This document shows, piece after piece, positions 7,477-12,170 of a DNA stretch of 12,170 nt. The first letter of the stretch is position 1, and each line of letters begins with the position of its first letter. The notes below the pieces were generated by a model, which did not search any database, was not told the origin of the DNA, and saw only the letters and a program-made list of their open reading frames with translations. Source of the DNA: Candidatus Krumholzibacteriota bacterium (lineage in GTDB: Bacteria; Krumholzibacteriota; Krumholzibacteriia; Krumholzibacteriales; Krumholzibacteriaceae); the NCBI GenBank assembly GCA_030630165.1, contig DAOVNN010000047.1, positions 1 to 12,170 on the forward strand, given 5' to 3'. Made by a program: the position numbers and the translations under genes.

Positions 7477-8097
7477 TTACTTCTTGAGGTCGTCCTTCGA
7501 TACGAGTACGTTGTCGACGAGTCCGTACTCGAGAGCCTCATTGGCCGACATGAAATAATCCCTGTCAGTATCCTTGGCGACTTTCTTCAGGCTCTGCCCT
7601 GTGTGGTTGGCAAGCAGCTCGTTGAGCCTGCTCTTGAGCTTCAGGATCTCCTTCGTGTAGATCTCGATGGTGCTTGCCTGACCCTGTGAACCTCCAGAAG
7701 GCTGGTGGATCATTACACGGGCGTGCGGCAGAGCAGCCCTCTTACCTTTTGTACCCGCGGCCAGCAGAATCGCTCCCATACTTGCCGCCTGGCCCATGCA
7801 GATCGTCGCCACGTCACAGGAAATATACTGCATGGTGTCATATATCGCCAGTCCGGCCGATACTACGCCGCCCGGGGTGTTGATATAAATAAAGATATCC
7901 CTCTCCGGATCGTCGGCCTCGAGGAAGAGCAGCTGCGCTATCACGGAGTTGGCCAGTTGATCCTCGATGGGAAAGCCAATAAAGACGATCCTGTCCTCGA
8001 GAAGGCGGGAATAAATGTCGTATGCTCTCTCCCCACGCCCCTTCGTCTCGATCACATATGGAATCACTGCGCTTCTGATCTTCTTCTCTTCTGACAT
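7477..8097 (-). CDS. clpP: ClpP, proteolytic subunit of Clp protease
   Basis: Serine peptidase that forms the two-heptamer degradation chamber served by ClpX. It has 206 residues, family length. The catalytic triad is complete: Ser106 in GQAASMG, His131 in MIHQPSGG and Asp180 in DTDRD. The N-terminal region VIPYVIETKGRGER is typical and contains the axial-loop sequence. The ATG overlaps the tig stop codon by one base (TGATG), and AAAGGAG lies eight bases upstream inside tig, so translation is probably coupled to trigger factor. clpX follows after 27 bases, which agrees with joint production of ClpXP. Confidence 0.98.
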   Translation of the reverse strand: MSEEKKIRSAVIPYVIETKGRGERAYDIYSRLLEDRIVFIGFPIEDQLANSVIAQLLFLEADDPERDIFIYINTPGGVVSAGLAIYDTMQYISCDVATICMGQAASMGAILLAAGTKGKRAALPHARVMIHQPSGGSQGQASTIEIYTKEILKLKSRLNELLANHTGQSLKKVAKDTDRDYFMSANEALEYGLVDNVLVSKDDLKK

Positions 8098-9416
8098 CAG
8101 TCGTTCTCCTTTGGGATGGATTCACGCCCCAGAATCAGGTCGAACACCTTCCGCTCCCTGATCCTGCCCATCAGGTTCCTTCTCTGCTCTCCGCCCTGTT
8201 CGAAATAGGGGCGTATCTCGTCTACAGGCCTGCCGCTTCCGGCGGCGATGTGGTCTATCTCCGCCTCCACTTCGGCGTCAGCGATCCTTATATCCTCGAG
8301 ACCGGCGATACGGTCGATGAGGAAAAATCTCCTGATGCTCCTTCGCGCTATCCTGTCGAACAGCTCATCTATCTCTTTCTTTTTCTCTTCGTCCTCTTCC
8401 GCCTCCGCACCTGCCATATTCCTGCGTTTCTCATCCTCTTTAACAAGCTCGGTCTTGTACCGGTCTATCATGGTCGCGGGCACGTCGAATGAATTGGCCT
8501 CGAGAATCTTGTCTATGGCCATCTCTTCCATCTTCCGGCGCGCTTCCTCCTCTTTTTCTTTCTTCATGCGGCTGCCGATGTCGGCGCGAAGGTCATCGAG
8601 GCTGGTGAATTTCTCATCGACCTTCGCGGCGAACGCGTCGTCGATCTCGGGAAGCCTCTTCTCCTTTACCTCTTTGACAGTGAAGCTGTATTTGACCTTC
8701 TGGCCGGCGAGACGCTCCGGCTTGTAATCGTCAGGGTACTCGATCTCCGCATTGCCCTTCTCGCCCTGCTTCTTTCCGATGACAGCTTCCTCGAACTCGG
8801 GAAAGAGCTGTCCCGCGCCTAGCTCCACCGGATAGTCCTCGACCTTCTTGGACTCGTCGAGCTCCCCGTCATCCCCCGAAGGTATGTAATCGAGTACGAC
8901 GACGTCGGAGTTCGCAGCCTCCCTCTCGACCGGTTCGTAATCCGCGTAACGTTCCTTCAGGCTATCGAGGACCTTGTCGATCTCCTCGTTGTCGATCTTG
9001 ATCTCCTCGGTCTCGATCTTTATATCCTTGTATCCCTCGATCTCGATGACCGGTTCGACCTCCAGCTCGACCTTGAACTTCAGGGGCTCGTTCTCCTCGA
9101 GTTCTATGTCCTTGAACACGGGATCGCCGATCGGACGCAGATTCTCCGACGACACGGCATGCGCGTAAGCGTCGGGCAGCAGGGCCTTGACCGCCTCGGT
9201 ATGTATCTCATCTACAAAACGGTTCTGTATAACGCCTCTGGGCGCCTTTCCCCTCCTGAATCCGGGAATTGTGACTTCCTTTATCAGGCTGGCCAGGACC
9301 TTGTTCTTCTCGTCCTCGAAAAGGCCAGGTTGGACCTCGATGGCGAGTGTCCTGCGACAGTCTCCGCCCTCACTTACTTCTACGCTTATCCCTTCCATGC
9401 GTTTCTCTTCAGTCAT
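8097..9416 (-). CDS. tig: trigger factor, ribosome-associated chaperone
   Basis: ATP-independent chaperone that binds at the ribosome exit tunnel and shields nascent chains. The ribosome-docking signature GFRRGKAP is at about residues 52-59 from the chosen start. A central FKBP-like domain ends in PEIDDAFA, and a long charged helical C-terminal domain follows; 439 residues is normal. Two starts are plausible: ATG 9437, with AGGTGG seven bases upstream, and ATG 9416, with GGAGAGG five bases upstream. I chose 9416 because the family N-terminus begins close to the SVEV strand. The FKBP-like domain has drifted: the usual FEGG and IPGFE elements read LDESK and FPEFE, which suggests weak prolyl-isomerase activity. 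First gene of the tig-clpP-clpX-lon run. Confidence 0.96.
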   Translation of the reverse strand: MTEEKRMEGISVEVSEGGDCRRTLAIEVQPGLFEDEKNKVLASLIKEVTIPGFRRGKAPRGVIQNRFVDEIHTEAVKALLPDAYAHAVSSENLRPIGDPVFKDIELEENEPLKFKVELEVEPVIEIEGYKDIKIETEEIKIDNEEIDKVLDSLKERYADYEPVEREAANSDVVVLDYIPSGDDGELDESKKVEDYPVELGAGQLFPEFEEAVIGKKQGEKGNAEIEYPDDYKPERLAGQKVKYSFTVKEVKEKRLPEIDDAFAAKVDEKFTSLDDLRADIGSRMKKEKEEEARRKMEEMAIDKILEANSFDVPATMIDRYKTELVKEDEKRRNMAGAEAEEDEEKKKEIDELFDRIARRSIRRFFLIDRIAGLEDIRIADAEVEAEIDHIAAGSGRPVDEIRPYFEQGGEQRRNLMGRIRERKVFDLILGRESIPKEND

Positions 9417-9479
9417 GTCTTCCTCTCCGGCAGTCATTAATCATCCACCTGCCGGTAATTTTTTACCCTGACCCCGGGC

Positions 9480-9492
9480 GGGAATAATTCCC
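9480..9492. repeat. 13-base palindrome in the tig leader
   Basis: GGGAAT-A-ATTCCC is a perfect inverted repeat with six-base arms and one central base. It lies 43 bases upstream of the ATG at 9437. It could be an operator for a dimeric regulator or a small RNA hairpin in the tig leader; the sequence alone does not tell which. Confidence 0.45.
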
Positions 9493-9561
9493 TGTGAATA
9501 ATGCTTTCGCATCCCCGATTCCCAGGCATTTCAAACTATATGGTTATTTAGCAACTACATA

Positions 9562-9587
9562 CAGATAGAACATGCAACATGTATCTG
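9562..9587. repeat. compound inverted repeat upstream of tig
   Basis: CAGATA pairs with TATCTG around an inner CATG-CAA-CATG hairpin, with an extra GAA on one side: ten pairs in all with a three-base loop. It is not followed by a T tract on either strand, so it is not a terminator. It may be a leader RNA structure or a protein-binding site. Confidence 0.4.
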
Positions 9588-9591
9588 CTGT

Positions 9592-9619
9592 AAGTTACTG
9601 AATTTTTCAGTTTCGTCAA
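9592..9619 (-). promoter_or_regulatory. weak candidate promoter for the tig operon
   Basis: On the minus strand TTGACG (9619-9614), five of six -35 matches, is followed after 16 bases by TAACTT (9597-9592), a poor -10. The spacer contains the perfect inverted repeat CTGAA-TTT-TTCAG (9598-9610), an arrangement suited to repression. An alternative -10, TATAGT at 9540-9535, matches five of six but has no good -35. Neither is decisive. Confidence 0.25.
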
Positions 9620-9813
9620 GTTCCTTATTCCAAACCACCAGCAACCCTTATATCACCTTTGCGCCATTTGTGCCAAGCGGCGTATTAAGAGGCTCTGATT
9701 TTATTACAATCCTCACTGAATATCTGTTGCATTCTTATCAGGATATACACGCGAAACGCCAGCAGAGTTCCGCCCACAGACGGCTTGACCGCACCGTGCT
9801 TAGTATGAAGATG

Positions 9814-9898
<85 letters not shown>

Positions 9899-9904
9899 AA
9901 TCCG

Positions 9905-10687
9905 TTATTTCCCTTTGAACTCCGCCTCGCGCTTCTCGAGGAAGGCGCTCATCCCCTCCTTGAAATCCTCCGTCCCGCAGGTGATCGCGAAGAGGTCCTG
10001 CTCGAGCCTGCAGCCCTCCTCGAAGGCCATCTCTGTGCCGTGATTGACCGCTTCCATGACCGCCTTCGCGGCGAACGGGGGCTTGCTCATCAGGACACCG
10101 GCAAACTTCATTACTTCGTCCATAAGATCATCGTGCGGAACGACCTTGTTGACCAGCCCGAGGGCAAGGGCCTCATCGGCCTTTATTATCCTGCCGGTGA
10201 GCATCAGTTCCATCGCGACTCCCCTCGGGATAAGCCTGGCGAGCCTGACCGTTCCGCCGTATCCCGGGATAGTGCCGAGGTTGATCTCCGGCTGCCCCAT
10301 CCTTGCCTTGTCGCTTGCGATCCGCAGGGTGCAGGCCATCGCGATCTCGCATCCGCCACCGAGCGCAAAGCCGTTTACTGCGGCTATGACGGGCTTACCG
10401 AGGTTTTCGATGAGATTGCAGAGTCGATGTCCACGTTCCGAAAATACCTTCCCCCCGACGAGTCCCTGCCCCGAGAGCTCCGGTATATCGGCTCCCGCGG
10501 CGAACGATTTGCCTCCTTCGCCGGTCAGGATGGCGACCTTTGGCTCACCATCATCCCTGATATCGGCAAATGCCTCGATGAGTTCCTTTATCGTATTAAT
10601 ATTCAACGCGTTGAGCTTATCGGGCCTGTTTATTGCCACCGTGGCTATCCCGCCCGATTTTTCTACCTTAATGCATTCAAATGACAT
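9905..10687 (-). CDS. enoyl-CoA hydratase (crotonase family)
   Basis: A 260-residue crotonase-fold enzyme that should add water to short-chain trans-2-enoyl-CoA, as in fatty-acid or butanoate/amino-acid degradation. Both catalytic glutamates are present: Glu114 in GGGCEIAMA and Glu134 in GQPEINLG, with GTIPGYGGTVRL after the second. The oxyanion-hole segments are AAGADI (63-68) and the ALGGG turn ending at 112. NRPDKLNALN near the N-terminus is typical. The double glutamate favours a true hydratase over isomerase or decarboxylase relatives; substrate chain length cannot be told. Start ATG 10687 has AGGAG (plus-strand 10694-10698) six bases upstream and a near-consensus promoter just beyond. 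Gene names such as crt or paaF would be guesses. tRNA-Leu follows after 9 bases. Confidence 0.95.
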   Translation of the reverse strand: MSFECIKVEKSGGIATVAINRPDKLNALNINTIKELIEAFADIRDDGEPKVAILTGEGGKSFAAGADIPELSGQGLVGGKVFSERGHRLCNLIENLGKPVIAAVNGFALGGGCEIAMACTLRIASDKARMGQPEINLGTIPGYGGTVRLARLIPRGVAMELMLTGRIIKADEALALGLVNKVVPHDDLMDEVMKFAGVLMSKPPFAAKAVMEAVNHGTEMAFEEGCRLEQDLFAITCGTEDFKEGMSAFLEKREAEFKGK

Positions 10688-10712
10688 TATTTACTCCTTT
10701 CTCCGAACCGCT

Positions 10713-10741
10713 ATTAAAGATGGCATATACGTTGCTGTCAA
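10713..10741 (-). promoter_or_regulatory. near-consensus sigma70 promoter for the enoyl-CoA hydratase gene
   Basis: On the minus strand TTGACA (10741-10736), a 17-base spacer and TTTAAT (10718-10713): eleven of twelve consensus positions match. The predicted start, near 10706, leaves a leader of about 19 bases that includes the AGGAG site. It probably also drives the tRNA-Leu gene. Confidence 0.85.
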
Positions 10742-10751
10742 TATTAAACTG

Positions 10752-10762
10752 ACCGGTCCGGT
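10752..10762. repeat. 11-base palindrome between divergent genes
   Basis: ACCGG-T-CCGGT is a perfect inverted repeat. It lies ten bases upstream of the hydratase -35 box and 37 bases before the ATG of the divergent plus-strand gene. The location would suit a shared regulator, but a match this short in GC-rich DNA may be chance. Confidence 0.35.
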
Positions 10763-10799
10763 GCCGCCGTTCGGGCGAACACCGAGGACGGATTATGCC

Positions 10800-12170
10800 A
10801 TGCGTAAAGCTGTATTGACACTGATAATATTACTGATCATTCCAGGCGTCTGCCTCGGCGAAGGGACAACGGCCCTGAGACAGCAGATGGCGGGATACCT
10901 GCGGAGCGGCAGCACTCCCTCGGCGATACCCGGCAACCATCCCCTCGCTCTGCTGAAGAGGGCACCTGTGACGGCGACCGTTGCCTGGCTCCTGTTCCAC
11001 GATGAGCCATTCCTCCTTACCGAACTCTACCCGGTCATCGACAGGACCGTGATGGACTACTTTAGCGAGGAACGATCAGATGGAAACAACTTCATAGCAG
11101 GATACTGGCTCGATGACAGCATATCGGGGGCTGTCTGTCCCGGTCTGAACACTCTTGCGGCTTTAGACCTGCATTCCCTCTCTCTTATCGCCGCAGCGAC
11201 CGGACGCAACACCGAAGCGATAGAACTGAGAAAACTGTCGCGAGACTATATAGTCGCAATTACAGAATATTTCTTCGATCACACCAATGGCCTTTTCCTT
11301 TCTGTCTCGGGTGACGGCTCGTACGCTCCGGTGTATAAGCCCGGTCAGCTTCTTCCCCTCATCCTCGATGGCAGGATCGATATCGAGACGCGGACGCGGG
11401 TCGCGGGGAGGTTACTTTACGAGACATCGAGAAACAGCAGCACAGCGGTAACGACCCTCTGGGACGATCCATCCGCGAGGATAATGATCACCTCCCTGCT
11501 TTCCGGGTCTGACGGATTCCCTCAGGGAAGGCTCGAGAGACTTCCGCATTCGACCGGAGTGCGGAATGTACCGCAGGCCTGGCGGTCTTTATGGAACAAC
11601 GGTGAATCCCGCGAAGTTCTTTTCCCTGTCTGCGACGAACTCTTCGTCCTGAATAACCTTGCAGAATATCTGGGCGAGAGCGGGCTTATGCTGGACGAAC
11701 GGCTCGAGACACTGTCCTCGGACCTCGACACCCTGACACTGATGCTCTCCGGAGATACGATCGATCTTGACACACATGTAGAGATCGTATCTACAGTCAA
11801 CCGGATGCTCGCATCTATCTCCGAAATAAGTACTACGATTGCGGATGACGAACGAATTTGGAAGATATTCGAGGAATACAGATGGGACGGTCTCTCGAGG
11901 CGTGATCAGAAGTTGATCGCGCAGGCTTTCCTGTCATCTATAGACGAACTGCTCGAGGCGAAGAGGATCAGCTCCGCGGGATTCATCCGGGCTACCGGCC
12001 TTCACGCGGATGTCCGGCTTCCTGACCGGCCAGTACCGGCTGGACGAAAGATCGAGATGGAGGCCCGCATCTGGACCGCCGGCATCCAGCTCGATATCGA
12101 GAGGATCTACCTGCAGGCCGGCGCCAACAGGTGGAAGTTCACGGAGTCCGGCGAATCTCTATCGCTTAAG
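10800..12170 (+). CDS. exported six-hairpin (alpha/alpha toroid) glycosidase-like protein, 3' end outside window
   Basis: An uninterrupted 457-codon frame that leaves the window without a stop. Residues 1-20 are a signal peptide (RK, then LTLIILLII, cleavage likely after CLG); VCLG is not a good lipobox. Residues 25-300 resemble the (alpha/alpha)6 toroid of GH63/MGH1-like and trehalase-related proteins: HPLALLKRAPVTATVAWLL, FLLTELYPVID, GYWLDDS (100-106, where the catalytic Asp would be), ATGRNTEAIELR, a YFFDHTNGLFLSV segment and PGQLLPLILDG. I cannot find the second catalytic segment near the end of the toroid, so activity is uncertain. Residues 300-400 are charged helices; from about 405 (LPDRPVPAGRKIEMEARIW) a beta-sandwich of NEW3 style seems to begin. 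GAGGA lies 11 bases before the ATG. An in-frame GTG at 10761 is less likely. It diverges from the hydratase gene and stands alone on the plus strand. Confidence 0.8.
   Translation, partial: MRKAVLTLIILLIIPGVCLGEGTTALRQQMAGYLRSGSTPSAIPGNHPLALLKRAPVTATVAWLLFHDEPFLLTELYPVIDRTVMDYFSEERSDGNNFIAGYWLDDSISGAVCPGLNTLAALDLHSLSLIAAATGRNTEAIELRKLSRDYIVAITEYFFDHTNGLFLSVSGDGSYAPVYKPGQLLPLILDGRIDIETRTRVAGRLLYETSRNSSTAVTTLWDDPSARIMITSLLSGSDGFPQGRLERLPHSTGVRNVPQAWRSLWNNGESREVLFPVCDELFVLNNLAEYLGESGLMLDERLETLSSDLDTLTLMLSGDTIDLDTHVEIVSTVNRMLASISEISTTIADDERIWKIFEEYRWDGLSRRDQKLIAQAFLSSIDELLEAKRISSAGFIRATGLHADVRLPDRPVPAGRKIEMEARIWTAGIQLDIERIYLQAGANRWKFTESGESLSLK

Larger units (their letters stand above)
9438..9813 (-). 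other. non-coding leader/intergenic region upstream of tig
   Basis: A 376-base, clearly AT-richer stretch between tig and the tRNA. No convincing gene is present on either strand. It should contain the tig operon promoter, but no full-consensus promoter is visible. Small inverted repeats occur at 9454-9467 (GGTAA/TTACC), 9480-9492, 9562-9587 and 9598-9610. A 23-codon minus-strand ORF (9512 to 9441) ends four bases before the upstream tig ATG. I see no CIRCE heat-shock element, no sigma32-type promoter and no duplicated tRNA 3' end that would mark an integrated element. No T-tracted hairpin follows the tRNA. Confidence 0.6.

Noticed and set aside
9676..9735. A 15-codon minus-strand ORF beginning MQQIFSED in the intergenic region
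   Set aside because: No ribosome-binding site, very short, and no link to neighbouring genes.
10795..10818. ATG at 10795 as the start of the plus-strand gene
   Set aside because: It is out of frame with the long ORF and stops after seven codons; ATG 10800 opens directly into a signal peptide.
10817..10859. Lipoprotein signal (VCLG) in the exported plus-strand protein
   Set aside because: The residue before Cys is Val, whereas a lipobox needs Gly, Ala or Ser there; ordinary signal peptidase cleavage is more likely.

Overview
The window is a moderately GC-rich piece of bacterial chromosome made mostly of housekeeping genes. Ten complete protein genes, one protein gene cut by the right edge, and one tRNA account for nearly all of it. 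Everything except the right-hand gene is on the minus strand, so transcription runs from right to left from about 10,740 down to 1. Clear vegetative-type promoters, strong Shine-Dalgarno sites and a textbook intrinsic terminator point to a sigma70-using bacterium. The order tig-clpP-clpX-lon-engB occurs in Deltaproteobacteria and several related or candidate phyla. With the ATA/AGG codons and an exported six-hairpin-type protein, an uncultured lineage of the FCB or deltaproteobacterial kind is plausible, but this is a weak guess.

Layout, left to right: purA (adenylosuccinate synthetase; 14-1297); an intergenic stretch holding an intrinsic terminator and a possible purA promoter; a small exported protein with one CxxCH haem-type motif and a temptin-like calcium-binding segment (1436-1864), driven by a perfect TTGACA-N17-TATAAT promoter; a class V PLP aminotransferase (1907-3055) overlapping engB/ysxC, a ribosome-assembly GTPase (3034-3657); then the proteostasis block lon (3739-6141), clpX (6199-7449), clpP (7477-8097) and tig (8097-9416). 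A 376-base AT-richer non-coding region with several small palindromes separates tig from a tRNA-Leu(UAG) gene (9814-9895), which begins 9 bases after the stop of an enoyl-CoA hydratase gene (9905-10687). That gene has its own near-consensus promoter. A divergent plus-strand gene (10800 to the window end) encodes a secreted or periplasmic protein resembling six-hairpin glycoside hydrolases.

The tig-clpP-clpX-lon genes form one compact run: trigger factor folds nascent chains, ClpXP and Lon degrade damaged or tagged proteins, and EngB supports ribosome assembly. The aminotransferase is tied to this run by overlap with engB. The small temptin-like protein starts a new transcript and ends at the terminator, and purA begins another.

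I found no mobile element, CRISPR array, toxin-antitoxin pair or defence system. The least ordinary items are the haem-motif/temptin-like protein, the divergent exported protein with an incomplete C-terminus, a Gly-to-Ala change in the nucleotide loop of PurA, and the short-leader promoters.
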